A stretch of DNA of 64,000 nucleotides from Paracoccaceae bacterium (lineage in GTDB: Bacteria; Pseudomonadota; Alphaproteobacteria; Rhodobacterales; Rhodobacteraceae): positions 130,885-194,884 of the forward strand of contig PAPN01000007.1 in assembly GCA_002708925.1 (NCBI GenBank), given 5' to 3'. Numbering within the stretch: the stretch's first letter is position 1; the number at the start of each line of letters is the position of its first letter. Below the pieces are notes generated by a model. The model saw nothing but the letters and a program-made list of their open reading frames with translations. It was not told where the DNA came from and ran no database searches. The translations under genes were made by a program, and so were the position numbers. This document shows, piece after piece, positions 53,838 through 62,258 of the stretch.

Positions 53838-55316
53838 TCAAAGGGCGATCACGCCGTTCAGGATCAGGAAAATCACGGCCGACATCAGGGCAGCGGCGGG
53901 CACGGTGATCACCCAGGCCGCGACGATGGTCATGAAATGCGACCGGCGCACCAGTTTGCGGCGGCGGCGTTCCTCGGGGGCGATGCGCTTGGCTGCGGGC
54001 CGGCCGGCGGCCGAGTTGCGCAGCCGTCGCTCGGCGTGCCATTCGCGGAAGAAGCCCACACCGAACACCCCGCCCACCGCGATATGGGTCGAACTGACGG
54101 GCAGGCCCAGCCAACTGGCCACGATCACGGTGATCGCCGCCGACAGCGCCACGCAATAGGCGCGCATCGGGTTCAGCTTGGTGATCTGACTGCCGACCAT
54201 GCGGATCAGCTTGGGGCCAAACAGGAACAGCCCGAACGAAATCCCGAAAGCGCCGATCACCATGACCCAGGTCGGGATCAGAACCTTGGCTTCGAAGGCA
54301 TGGGATTTTGAGGCATGAACGATGGCCGCCAGCGGCCCGACCGCGTTGGCCACGTCATTGGCCCCGTGCGCAAAGCTGAGCAACGCGGCGGACAGCACCA
54401 GCGGCATCCCGAACAGGATTTTCAGGGATTTGTTGCGGTTCTCCAGCCCTTCGGATTGCTTGCGGATCAGAGGGGCGGAGATCGCATAGGTCAGCGCTCC
54501 GGCGATCAGCCCGATCAGCAGCGCGGTTTGCAGGTCGATTTTGACGATCCGCTTCAGCCCCTTCAGCGCCAGATAGCTGGCAAAGGCTCCGGCCATGATT
54601 CCCACCAGAACCGGCACCCAGCGGCGCGCGGCGGCGATTTTGTCGTCCTGATAGATGATCTTGGCCTTGATGAACGCCAGGAATGCGGCCGCAATCACCC
54701 CGCCCAAAACCGGAGAAATCACCCAGCTGGCCGCGATTTTACCCATCGTGGGCCAGTTCACGGCGGCAAAGCCCGCCGCGGCGATCCCGGCGCCCATGAC
54801 GCCTCCGACGACGGAATGCGTGGTGGACACGGGCGCGCCCACCCAGGTGGCCAGGTTCACCCACAGGGCCGAGCTGATCAGCGCCGCCATCATCGCCCAG
54901 ATAAAGACTGTGCTATCGGCCATGCCCGCCGGGTCAATGATCCCCTTTGAGATGGTCGAAACCACGTCGCCTCCGGCCAGCAGGGCGCCCGCGCTTTCGC
55001 ATAGGGCGGCGATCACGATCGCACCGCCCATGGTCAGCGCGTTGGCGCCCACGGCGGGGCCCATGTTGTTGGCCACGTCATTCGCGCCAATGTTCAGAGC
55101 CATATAGGCCCCAAAAACCGCAGCCGCGACGACCACCAGATTTACCGGGAATTGCCCGAACAGCACCGCCGCAGCCAGACCGGCCACCACAATAAAGGCC
55201 AGCGCGATCCCAGGTGCCACCAATGGCCGCGAAACATAGGATGTGGCGTATTCGATCTGGGAAATCCGGCCCAGATCCTTATCCAGAGTGGTCCACTCTT
55301 TTTTGTTGGATGACAT
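53838..55316 (-). CDS. pit: PiT family inorganic phosphate transporter
   Basis: A 492-residue membrane protein with about ten to eleven helices. The two repeated PiT signatures are NIGANDVANNMGPAVGANAL and HGANDVANAVGPLAAI. A cytoplasmic loop between the halves holds a basic segment (about residues 410-440, RRLRNSAAGRPAAKRI). It imports phosphate with protons or as metal phosphate. Upstream are a Pho-box-like repeat and a leader hairpin that covers the SD, both unusual for a PiT gene. It converges with gcrA. Confidence 0.9.
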   Translation of the reverse strand: MSSNKKEWTTLDKDLGRISQIEYATSYVSRPLVAPGIALAFIVVAGLAAAVLFGQFPVNLVVVAAAVFGAYMALNIGANDVANNMGPAVGANALTMGGAIVIAALCESAGALLAGGDVVSTISKGIIDPAGMADSTVFIWAMMAALISSALWVNLATWVGAPVSTTHSVVGGVMGAGIAAAGFAAVNWPTMGKIAASWVISPVLGGVIAAAFLAFIKAKIIYQDDKIAAARRWVPVLVGIMAGAFASYLALKGLKRIVKIDLQTALLIGLIAGALTYAISAPLIRKQSEGLENRNKSLKILFGMPLVLSAALLSFAHGANDVANAVGPLAAIVHASKSHAFEAKVLIPTWVMVIGAFGISFGLFLFGPKLIRMVGSQITKLNPMRAYCVALSAAITVIVASWLGLPVSSTHIAVGGVFGVGFFREWHAERRLRNSAAGRPAAKRIAPEERRRRKLVRRSHFMTIVAAWVITVPAAALMSAVIFLILNGVIAL

Positions 55317-55324
55317 GTTATCCC

Positions 55325-55369
55325 CCTCAGGCTATCGCAAACGGCCCTAGACAGGGCGCTCGCCTGAGG
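55325..55369 (-). promoter_or_regulatory. leader hairpin masking the pit SD
   Basis: On the minus strand CCTCAGGC (55369-55362) pairs perfectly with GCCTGAGG (55332-55325), which carries the SD just before the ATG at 55316. Inside is a second stem GCCCT-GTCT-AGGGC (55357-55344). The SD GAGGGGG would be partly paired. Confidence 0.45.
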
Positions 55370-55377
55370 CAAGAAAA

Positions 55378-55410
55378 TTGTCATAAAATTTTCGTAAAAC
55401 TGTTACAAAT
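55378..55410. promoter_or_regulatory. Pho-box-like triple 11-bp repeat upstream of pit
   Basis: Three adjacent 11-base units read TTGTCATAAAA (55378-55388), TTTTCGTAAAA (55389-55399) and CTGTTACAAAT (55400-55410). The Pho box is a pair of 11-bp units of the form CTGTCAT plus four A/T-rich bases, so period and composition match. It lies 62 bases upstream of the pit start, reading on the opposite strand. Confidence 0.45.
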
Positions 55411-55861
55411 CCAGCAGGATCGCCTTCAGGCCCGGTTCTGCCACCAGCTGGGCGGCCTTGTGCGGCTTCATCCATTTGCGTTTGCGTTCGTCAACCTCGG
55501 GGTAGGCATCGACGATCTTTTCCACGCGGACAACATAGACCTGTGCCTCGACCGGGGCCGGAGCGCCGCTGTCCATGACTTTATCATAGGTAAAGCTGCC
55601 AATGGGGGTGGGGTCCACATCGCCCTTTTTGACGCCGGCCTCTTCCCAGGCTTCGGTCATTGCGGCCTCATGGGCGCTGATGCCGTCGATGGGCCAGCCT
55701 TTGGGGATAATCCAGCGCCCGGTCCCGCGCGAGGTGATCATCAGAACGCGCAGGTCATCGCCTTTTCCACGCAGGCACAGCGCAGCAACCTGCAACAATC
55801 GGGGGCGCGAAATCAAAGGTTGGACCATATCCACCCATGCCTTCTTGAGGCCATCATTCAT
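55403..55861 (-). CDS. Nudix hydrolase (diphosphoinositol-phosphate/ApnA-type)
   Basis: A 152-residue protein from ATG 55861. The Nudix region is KGWPIDGISAHEAAMTEAWEEAGV. The usual Arg of the REUXEEXGU block is Thr and the first Glu is Ile, but the catalytic glutamates of TEAWEEAG are kept. The WIIPKGWP and AWEEAG context is like the DIPP/ApnA branch of the family. It may hydrolyse dinucleoside polyphosphates or NDP derivatives. Its 3' end overlaps the Pho-box-like repeats, so it and the phosphate transporter gene are very close. Confidence 0.78.
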   Translation of the reverse strand: MNDGLKKAWVDMVQPLISRPRLLQVAALCLRGKGDDLRVLMITSRGTGRWIIPKGWPIDGISAHEAAMTEAWEEAGVKKGDVDPTPIGSFTYDKVMDSGAPAPVEAQVYVVRVEKIVDAYPEVDERKRKWMKPHKAAQLVAEPGLKAILLDL

Positions 55862-55949
55862 CTGTCGTCCTGCTCGCTCGTTCGCCTGTTGTATGGGCAA
55901 TGTATATACGTTTTGTAACAGAAATGCAAAACCCTTAAAGCATGGCCTG

Positions 55950-58418
55950 CTAATTGCCGCGTCTTTTGGCCCGCAGGGTCGGGTCGGCCTGGGTGGGGTC
56001 TTCGGGCCAGGGGTGTTTGGGGTAACGCCCGCGCATGTCCTTGCGTACATCGGCATAAGAGCTGGCCCAGAAGCCGGGGATGTCCATGGTCGTCTGCACG
56101 GGCCGCCCAGCCGGAGACAGCAGCGTCACCCGCAGAGGCTGCCGCCCCACCATCGGGTGGCTGGTCTGGCCGAACATTTCCTGAAGACGCAGGCTGATTT
56201 GCGGGGCCTCGCCGCCATAGTCGATGGGGATTTTGCGCCCCAAAGGCGTGGTGAAATGCGCCGGGGCGGCCTGATCCAGCGCCTGCATCTGGTTCCAATC
56301 CAGCATCGCGCGCAGGGCCGGCAGCAGATCGAACTTTTTCCAGTCGGCGGCGTTTTTCACCCCGGTCAGATGCGGAAGCAGCCAGGTTTCTATGCTCTCT
56401 AGCAAGGCCCGAGGCGACATGTCGGGCAGATCGTGCCCGGCGGCGCGGATCAGCTGCACCCGAGCAACAAACCGTTGCGCGGCATCGCTGAGGATCATCC
56501 CCAGATCGCGGACGCCCTCCAGCATGGCCTGGGCGATGGCCTCGGGCGGGGCGTCTTTCCAAATACGGTCATCCAGGGCGATCGCGCCCAGCATTTCGCG
56601 CTGTCGGGCCACGACGCGCCGGTCGCGTTTGGACCAGGCGCAACTGTCCTGCCAGGTGATCTGATCGGCGAACTGGCTGCGGATTTCTGCCTCGGAAATC
56701 TGGATCGCCTGCCGGATCTTGGCCTCGCGCGGGTTGCCGTCGGTGTCTGTCACGACAATCAGCCGGGCCGAGGCCAGCGGGTCATGATCATCCAGCACCG
56801 CGCCCTTGCCGCCCGACAGAATATAGCGCGGCACGTCACCTTTGCGGCGCAGGCCGATACGGTCGGGATAGGCCAGGGCGGCGGTTTCGGCGGGGCCGAG
56901 CCGGGTGGTCTGCTGCCCCTTGATCTGTCCACGCAGGCGTTTGGCCTCGGCGCGGATACGTTCGATGACGCCGCGATTTGGGGCATAGGGGCGGGTGTCG
57001 GCGAAGCGGCGCGGATCGCGCAGCGCTTCGAGCCGCAAGGCCAGGTCCACAGGCGCGGAAAAGGGCAGGGGATCACGCTCTGCCAGCAGGGCCGCCAGAT
57101 CCGCCGCGCCGGGGCCGGCAATCGTCAGCATATGGGCCAGACGCGGATGTAAGGGCAGCTTGGCCAGGGCCTTCCCATGAGGGGTGATCCGCCCCGCCCC
57201 GTCCAGCGCCCCCAGCATTTTCAGCAGGGCGGTGGCCTCGGCATAGGTGCCGGGATTGGGCGGTGTCAGCAGGGGCAGCTCATCGGGGGTGGCCCCCCAC
57301 AGGGCCAGTTCCAGCGCCAGACCGGCCAGATCGGCAGCCTCGATTTCCGCCGGAGGGAAGGGCAGCAGCCCGCCCTCTTCGCCCTTTGTCCATAGCCGAT
57401 AGCAGGTGCCCTTGGCCACGCGGCCCGCCCGGCCCGCGCGCTGGGTGGCCTCGGCGCGGGTGACGCGTTCGGTGACCAGCCGCGACATGCCGCTGCCCGG
57501 ATCGAACCGCGCGCGCCGCGCCCGGCCGGCATCCACCACGACCCGCACGTCCTGAATGGTCAGCGAGGTTTCCGCGATCGAGGTGGCCAGCACCACTTTG
57601 CGCCCGGTCTGCGCGGGCCGGATTGCGGCGCGTTGGGCGGCGAACTCCATGGCGCCGAACAGAGGAAAGACGCTGCAATCGGCGGGCAAACGCCCCTTCA
57701 GCCCGGCCTGAACCCGGCGAATTTCCCCCTCGCCGGGGAGGAAGACCAACACGCCGCCCTGGGTTTCGGAGCCCTGGGTTTCGGATACCGCGCGGGCGAT
57801 CAGATCCACCACCGAGGGTTCGAGCCGGGCGCGTTTGTCCAGCGGGCGCTCCAGATGCACCAGATCCACGGGAAAACTACGCCCTTCGGAGGTAATGATC
57901 GGCACATCGCCCATCAGGGCGGCCACCGGCGCGGCATCCAGCGTGGCCGACATCGCCAGCAGGGTCAGATCGTCGCGCAGTGCCTCCGCAACCTCAAGGC
58001 ACAGGGCCAGGCCCAGATCGGCATTCAGAGAGCGTTCGTGAAATTCGTCAAAGATCACCGCGCCGATGCCCGTCAGTTCCGGGTCTGATTGCAACATGCG
58101 GGTCAGGATGCCCTCGGTGACCACTTCGATCCGGGTGCGGGCCGAAACCTTGGCCTCACCGCGGACGCGGTAGCCCACGGTCTGGCCGGGGCGTTCGCCC
58201 AGGGTTTCGGCCATGCGCTCGGCGGCTGCGCGGGCGGCCAGGCGGCGGGGCTCCAGCATCAGGATTTTGCCATCCGTCAGCCCGGACTCAAGCATCGCCA
58301 GCGGCACCACGGTTGTCTTGCCCGCGCCGGGCGGGGCCTGCAATACAGCGCGGCCCCGGCGTTCAAGCGCCGAGATCAGCGGGTCCAATGCGTCATGGAT
58401 GGGCAGCTGTGTCTTCAT
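55950..58418 (-). CDS. hrpB: ATP-dependent helicase HrpB
   Basis: The product is 822 residues from ATG 58418 (MKTQLPIHDAL). DEAH-type motifs are in order: Walker A QAPPGAGKTTVVPLAML near residue 28, DEFH as FDEFHERSL, SAT as AMSATLDA, and the C-terminal-half motif ATQRAGRAGR. The HrpB C-terminal domain follows, with SYADVRKDMRGRYPKHPWPED near the end. HrpB is an RNA-helicase-like protein of unclear role, conserved in proteobacteria. The longer frame above ATG 58418 runs into the meaB gene and is not used. Confidence 0.88.
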   Translation of the reverse strand: MKTQLPIHDALDPLISALERRGRAVLQAPPGAGKTTVVPLAMLESGLTDGKILMLEPRRLAARAAAERMAETLGERPGQTVGYRVRGEAKVSARTRIEVVTEGILTRMLQSDPELTGIGAVIFDEFHERSLNADLGLALCLEVAEALRDDLTLLAMSATLDAAPVAALMGDVPIITSEGRSFPVDLVHLERPLDKRARLEPSVVDLIARAVSETQGSETQGGVLVFLPGEGEIRRVQAGLKGRLPADCSVFPLFGAMEFAAQRAAIRPAQTGRKVVLATSIAETSLTIQDVRVVVDAGRARRARFDPGSGMSRLVTERVTRAEATQRAGRAGRVAKGTCYRLWTKGEEGGLLPFPPAEIEAADLAGLALELALWGATPDELPLLTPPNPGTYAEATALLKMLGALDGAGRITPHGKALAKLPLHPRLAHMLTIAGPGAADLAALLAERDPLPFSAPVDLALRLEALRDPRRFADTRPYAPNRGVIERIRAEAKRLRGQIKGQQTTRLGPAETAALAYPDRIGLRRKGDVPRYILSGGKGAVLDDHDPLASARLIVVTDTDGNPREAKIRQAIQISEAEIRSQFADQITWQDSCAWSKRDRRVVARQREMLGAIALDDRIWKDAPPEAIAQAMLEGVRDLGMILSDAAQRFVARVQLIRAAGHDLPDMSPRALLESIETWLLPHLTGVKNAADWKKFDLLPALRAMLDWNQMQALDQAAPAHFTTPLGRKIPIDYGGEAPQISLRLQEMFGQTSHPMVGRQPLRVTLLSPAGRPVQTTMDIPGFWASSYADVRKDMRGRYPKHPWPEDPTQADPTLRAKRRGN

Positions 58419-58559
58419 CCCCCGCTTATCGGCAATGGGCGCGCGCACGGCAAGAGGGCGCGCACCGTTCAGGCCCAGTGGACAACGCGGCGGACAAAAC
58501 GGCTGGACAATAAGGCCTTGATCAAGGCATGTACTCGCCCGAACAATCGGGACGGTGCC

Positions 58560-59540
58560 ATGGATATTGAACAGCTGAGCGACAAGATCATTGCAGGCGA
58601 GCGGCGCGCCCTTGCGCGGGCCATCACCCTGGTCGAAAGCAGCCGCCCCGACCATCGCACTCAAGCGGCTGCCCTGATCGAGACCTTGGCGCGGAAATCC
58701 GACAAACAGGCGGTTCGTATCGGCCTGTCCGGCACGCCGGGTGTGGGCAAATCCACTTTTATCGAAAGCTTCGGGATGATGCTGACGGGGCAGGGGCTGA
58801 AGGTTGCGGTGCTGGCGGTGGATCCGTCCTCGGCGCGGTCTGGGGGCTCGATCCTGGGGGATAAGACCCGGATGGAGCGGCTAAGCCGCGATCCCAATGC
58901 CTTTATCCGGCCCTCGCCCAGCCAGTCGCATCTGGGCGGCGTTGCGCGCCGCACCCGCGAGGCCGTGGCGATCTGCGAGGCGGCGGGCTTTGACGTGGTG
59001 CTGATCGAAACCGTGGGCGTGGGCCAGTCCGAAACCGTTGTGGCCGAAATGTCGGATCTGTTCATCCTGCTGCTGGCTCCGGCCGGCGGGGACGAATTGC
59101 AGGGCGTCAAACGCGGCATCATGGAAATGGCCGATATTATTCTGGTCAACAAGGCCGATGGCGATCTGAAACCGGCCGCCATGCGGACCTGTGCCGATTA
59201 TGCCGGGGCTCTGCGTCTGTTGCGCAAACGTCCGCAGGATCCCGATGGTTTCCCCAAGGCAATGACGGTTTCGGCGCTGGAAGAGGACGGGCTGGCCAAG
59301 GCCTGGGAAGAAATGACCACCCTGACCGATTGGCGCCATGAGGCGGGGCATTTTGCCGGCCGTCGTGCGGCCCAGTCCGAATACTGGTTCGCAGAAGAGG
59401 TGCGCCAGGGCCTGCTGGCCCGGCTGGAGCGCGAACCCCTGAAGGGGATGATGGCCCAGCTGGGCGCGCAGGTGGCGCAGGGGCAGGCCACGCCTTCGGG
59501 GGCGGCGGCCGAGATTCTGGCGCTGATGCAGCAGGGCTGA
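58560..59540 (+). CDS. meaB: methylmalonyl-CoA mutase-associated GTPase MeaB
   Basis: A 326-residue G3E-family GTPase. The P-loop is GLSGTPGVGKSTFIE near residues 56-70; then VDPSSARSGGSILGDKTRM, ETVGVGQSE and the guanine-specificity motif NKADG. MeaB protects and reloads adenosylcobalamin-dependent methylmalonyl-CoA mutase (ArgK in E. coli is the same family). It fits with the epimerase gene earlier in the window, both in propionate use. ATG 58560 is the likely start; it is divergent from hrpB. Confidence 0.9.
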   Translation: MDIEQLSDKIIAGERRALARAITLVESSRPDHRTQAAALIETLARKSDKQAVRIGLSGTPGVGKSTFIESFGMMLTGQGLKVAVLAVDPSSARSGGSILGDKTRMERLSRDPNAFIRPSPSQSHLGGVARRTREAVAICEAAGFDVVLIETVGVGQSETVVAEMSDLFILLLAPAGGDELQGVKRGIMEMADIILVNKADGDLKPAAMRTCADYAGALRLLRKRPQDPDGFPKAMTVSALEEDGLAKAWEEMTTLTDWRHEAGHFAGRRAAQSEYWFAEEVRQGLLARLEREPLKGMMAQLGAQVAQGQATPSGAAAEILALMQQG

Positions 59541-59573
59541 GGCGAAACCGCGCGCGAATTCCCACGGCCCCCC

Positions 59574-59602
59574 TTGACGCGCCAGGTGATTCCGCCTAAT
59601 GA
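59574..59602 (+). promoter_or_regulatory. candidate rpmB promoter
   Basis: TTGACG (59574-59579) and TAATGA (59597-59602) are 17 bases apart, 89 bases upstream of the rpmB start. Confidence 0.45.
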
Positions 59603-59691
59603 CGCCGGACGGAATTCAGGGCGCTGCCTTTGCGGCGTCCGTTTATGTTGTAGGGGCCACTAGTTCCCCTGATCGAAACGAGGATAAACAC

Positions 59692-59979
59692 ATGGCGCGC
59701 CGCTGCGAACTGACCGGTAAAGGCCCGATGACTGGCAACAATGTCAGCCACGCCAAAAACAGAACTCGTCGCCGGTTCCTTCCGAACCTGAACGACGTTA
59801 CCCTGCAATCAGAGACCCTGGGTCGTGGCGTGAAGCTGCGCATCTCGGCGGCTGCTCTGCGTTCGGTGGACCACCGCGGTGGCCTGGACGCCTTCCTGGC
59901 CAAGGCCAAGGACGAAGAGCTGTCGGCAAATGCTCTGAAAGTCAAAAAAGAGATCGCGAAAGCCCAGGCAACCGCCTAA
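59692..59979 (+). CDS. rpmB: 50S ribosomal protein L28
   Basis: A 95-residue basic protein opening [20 protein letters not shown], then [21 protein letters not shown], the standard L28 pattern, and [18 protein letters not shown]. It binds 23S rRNA at the ribosome base. A single early cysteine remains. GAGG precedes the ATG. It stands alone here; rpmG is not adjacent. Confidence 0.95.
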   Translation: MARRCELTGKGPMTGNNVSHAKNRTRRRFLPNLNDVTLQSETLGRGVKLRISAAALRSVDHRGGLDAFLAKAKDEELSANALKVKKEIAKAQATA

Positions 59980-60109
59980 GGCTCCGTCTCGGACTGATGC
60001 AAACAGCCCTTCCGGTTCCCGGCGGGGCTGTTTTCGTTTGCCTGCTGACTGGGGCACGAGGCGTTTTGACGCTTTCACATCGTGGCTGGCGGGCCTATAT
60101 CTGGCGGGC

Positions 60110-60460
60110 ATGAAAACATTCTGGCGCGCATATCTGGGCATTGCCCTGGCCTTGATGCTGACCCTGACCGGTCAGTCGATGGCGATTGCGCGCGGGACAC
60201 CTTCGGCCTCGGGTGAAATCATCCTGTGTACCGGAACGGGTCCAATTTCGGTGCTGGTGGATGCAAACGGCCAACCTGTCGGTAAGCCGCATATCTGCCC
60301 GGACTGTGCGCTGTCTGTCTTTGCCGCCTTGGGCGAGGAACCCCCACAAGTTTTGCGTCCCGTGGGTCAGGTGACCGCCCTGCGGATCGAGCGTGGCAGC
60401 CATGAAACCGTCCGCCGGGGGATTGTTGCAAAGGCTCGGGGGCCGCCCTCTTTCGTTTGA
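60110..60460 (+). CDS. secreted small protein with a CPDC motif, DUF2946-like
   Basis: A 116-residue protein from ATG 60110 (MKTFWRAYLG), with a signal peptide (about 1-28). The mature part has ILCTGTGPISVLVDANGQP and a CPDC motif in PHICPDCALSVFA, similar to DUF2946-type proteins that often accompany copper chaperones. Cys 40 and the CPDC pair could bind copper. The next gene is a PCuAC copper chaperone 39 bases downstream. I infer a periplasmic copper role. Confidence 0.65.
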   Translation: MKTFWRAYLGIALALMLTLTGQSMAIARGTPSASGEIILCTGTGPISVLVDANGQPVGKPHICPDCALSVFAALGEEPPQVLRPVGQVTALRIERGSHETVRRGIVAKARGPPSFV

Positions 60461-60499
60461 TTTCCAAGACTTTATCAGACTGAAAAAGAGGACAGACAT

Positions 60500-60997
60500 A
60501 TGTCATTCAAGACCACTTTGCTGGCGGCTGCGGCTGCTGTTTCCATTGCCTTGCCCGCCGTAGCCGGGGGGATCATGGTGCAAGACCCCTATGCGCGGGT
60601 GTCCGCGAGAATGTCCAGTTCGGGCGCGGCCTTTATGGTGATCGAGAATCACTCGGGGCAGGAGGACCATCTGATCGGCGCTTCTTCGGATGTGGCCGAC
60701 AAGGTTGAGCTGCATACGCATAAGGAAGATTCAAACGGCGTGATGCGCATGATCCACGTCGAAGAGGGGTTTGTACTGCCCAAGGACGGCAAGATCATGA
60801 TGGCCCGCGGCGGGCATCATGTGATGTTCCTGGGGCTGAAAGAGCCTTTGCAGGACGGGGATATGGTGCATGTGACGCTGGAGTTTGAAAAAGCGGGCGC
60901 CGTTGAGGTGGATGTGCCCGTGGATCTGAAGCGCAAGCCCGCGCATGGGAAGATGAACCATGGGGGAATGATGCAGGGGCAGAAAATGTCGAACTGA
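60500..60997 (+). CDS. PCuAC family periplasmic copper chaperone
   Basis: A 165-residue protein. Signal peptide: MSFKTTLLAAAAAVSIALPAVA. The PCuAC copper site H-x(n)-M-x21-H-x-M is seen in VELHTHKEDSNGVMRM and GGHHVMFLGL. The C-terminus is His/Met-rich (HGKMNHGGMMQGQKM), perhaps a second copper-binding tail. Such proteins deliver Cu(I) to the CuA site of cytochrome c oxidase. It pairs with the upstream CPDC protein. A GC-rich region follows. Confidence 0.87.
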   Translation: MSFKTTLLAAAAAVSIALPAVAGGIMVQDPYARVSARMSSSGAAFMVIENHSGQEDHLIGASSDVADKVELHTHKEDSNGVMRMIHVEEGFVLPKDGKIMMARGGHHVMFLGLKEPLQDGDMVHVTLEFEKAGAVEVDVPVDLKRKPAHGKMNHGGMMQGQKMSN

Positions 60998-61022
60998 GGG
61001 GGCGGCGAACGCCTCTTCTCAG

Positions 61023-61075
61023 GCGGGCAGGCCCGCTTTCGTCGAGACGTCAAAGCCGGCCCTGCGGGTCGGCTT
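61023..61075 (+). terminator. tandem hairpins after the copper chaperone gene
   Basis: GCGGG-CAGG-CCCGC (61023-61036) followed by TTT, and AAAGCCG/CGGCTTT (61052-61058 with 61069-61075) followed by a partial T run. Between converging genes, so they may serve both. Confidence 0.5.
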
Positions 61076-61085
61076 TGCGCATTTT

Positions 61086-61778
61086 TCAGGGGGTGAGCTG
61101 GGCGGCGACCCAGGCCGGGACAATCTGGCTGGCTGCTCCGAAGTGGGTCTCGGCGAAGTCCGAGACGACGGCGGAGGGTTCGAGGTTCAGCTCGACCGTG
61201 TGGGCGCCGTGGCGGTCCGCATCCTGCACGAAGGCCGCCGCCGGGTAGACATTGCCCGAGGTTCCGATGGCGGCAAACAGATCGGCCTGGCGCAGGTGAT
61301 CCCAGATCCGATCCATGAAGTAGGGCATTTCGCCGAACCAGACGACATCGGGCCGTGCGGTGGGGGCATTGCACGACGGGCAGGGGGTTTTTGTGGTCAT
61401 ATGTGGCGGCGCGTTCCAGCGGTGGCCGCATCCGGCACAGAGCGCCCCGTCCAGCGTGCCGTGCATATGCAGGACATTTCGAGAGCCTGCGGCCTCGTGC
61501 AGGGCATCCACGTTCTGGGTGACGATCAGGACTTCGCCGGCGAAATCGCGTTCCAGCCGGGCCAGGGCGTGGTGGGCCGCGTTGGGCACGGCCTGGGCGG
61601 CCTGCGTTCTGCGCGCGTTATAGAAGTCGTGAACCAGGGTGGGGTTGCGGGCAAAGCCCTCGGGGGTGGCGACGTCCTCGATGCGGTGCTGCGCCCACAG
61701 GCCGTCCTCGTCGCGGAAGGTGCCCAGCCCGCTTTCGGCAGAGATCCCTGCGCCGGTCAGGATAACAATCTTTTCCAT
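61086..61778 (-). CDS. cobB: NAD-dependent protein deacylase (sirtuin)
   Basis: A 230-residue sirtuin. NAD-binding GAGISAESGLGTFRDEDGLW, catalytic His in LHMHGTL with QNVDALHEAAGS, and zinc cysteines CAGCGHRW and CPSCNAPTARPDVVWFGE. It removes acetyl or succinyl groups from lysines; CobB is the usual bacterial name. A residue pair Tyr/Arg for succinyl recognition would sit in the ALAR..-type helix and cannot be judged by eye. It is divergent from the phosphatase gene. Confidence 0.9.
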   Translation of the reverse strand: MEKIVILTGAGISAESGLGTFRDEDGLWAQHRIEDVATPEGFARNPTLVHDFYNARRTQAAQAVPNAAHHALARLERDFAGEVLIVTQNVDALHEAAGSRNVLHMHGTLDGALCAGCGHRWNAPPHMTTKTPCPSCNAPTARPDVVWFGEMPYFMDRIWDHLRQADLFAAIGTSGNVYPAAAFVQDADRHGAHTVELNLEPSAVVSDFAETHFGAASQIVPAWVAAQLTP

Positions 61779-61820
61779 GGTGCCTCCTTGCGGTAACAGT
61801 TTGCCCAGAAGGAGAGCCAG

Positions 61821-62258
61821 ATGACCACCCGTATCCTGTTTGTTTGCCTTGGAAATATCTGCCGGTCACCCGCAGCCGAGGGGGTGGTGCGGGCGATGGC
61901 GCCTGAATTGGTGCTGGACAGTGCCGGCACGTCCGATTGGCACAGCGGCGAGCCCCCTTATGGCCCGATGCAGGGGGCTGCCAGCGCGCGTGGCTATGAT
62001 CTGTCCGGGCTGCGGGCGCGTCAGCTCCGGGCGCAGGACTTTCTGGATTTCGATCTGATCATGGCGATGGATGAGGACAATCGGGCCAATATCGAGGCTC
62101 TGCGCCCGGCGGGGAATGGCACGCCAGTCCATCTGTTTGCAAAATACGCTGAGGGCCAGGGTCTGCGCGCGGTGCCCGACCCCTATTACACGCGTGATTT
62201 CGATGGGGTTCTGGACCTGATCGAAGAGGCCGCGCGCGGGATGCTGGCGCAGCTTTAG
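61821..62258 (+). CDS. low molecular weight protein-tyrosine phosphatase
   Basis: A 145-residue phosphatase. The P-loop CLGNICRSP is at about residues 9-17 and the catalytic DP is in VPDPYYTRDFDGVLDLI near 117. These small enzymes remove phosphate from tyrosine. No kinase gene is next to it. AGAAGGAG precedes the ATG. Its stop overlaps the convergent ilvE-like stop by 4 bases. Confidence 0.88.
   Translation: MTTRILFVCLGNICRSPAAEGVVRAMAPELVLDSAGTSDWHSGEPPYGPMQGAASARGYDLSGLRARQLRAQDFLDFDLIMAMDEDNRANIEALRPAGNGTPVHLFAKYAEGQGLRAVPDPYYTRDFDGVLDLIEEAARGMLAQL

Noticed and set aside
58419..58664. N-terminal extension of hrpB over the meaB start
   Set aside because: It would overlap meaB and carries no helicase sequence; MKTQLPIHDAL is the normal HrpB start.
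38427..59540. Methylmalonyl-CoA epimerase and meaB as one locus
   Set aside because: They share a pathway but lie 20 kb apart on unrelated units, so this is a metabolic link, not an operon.
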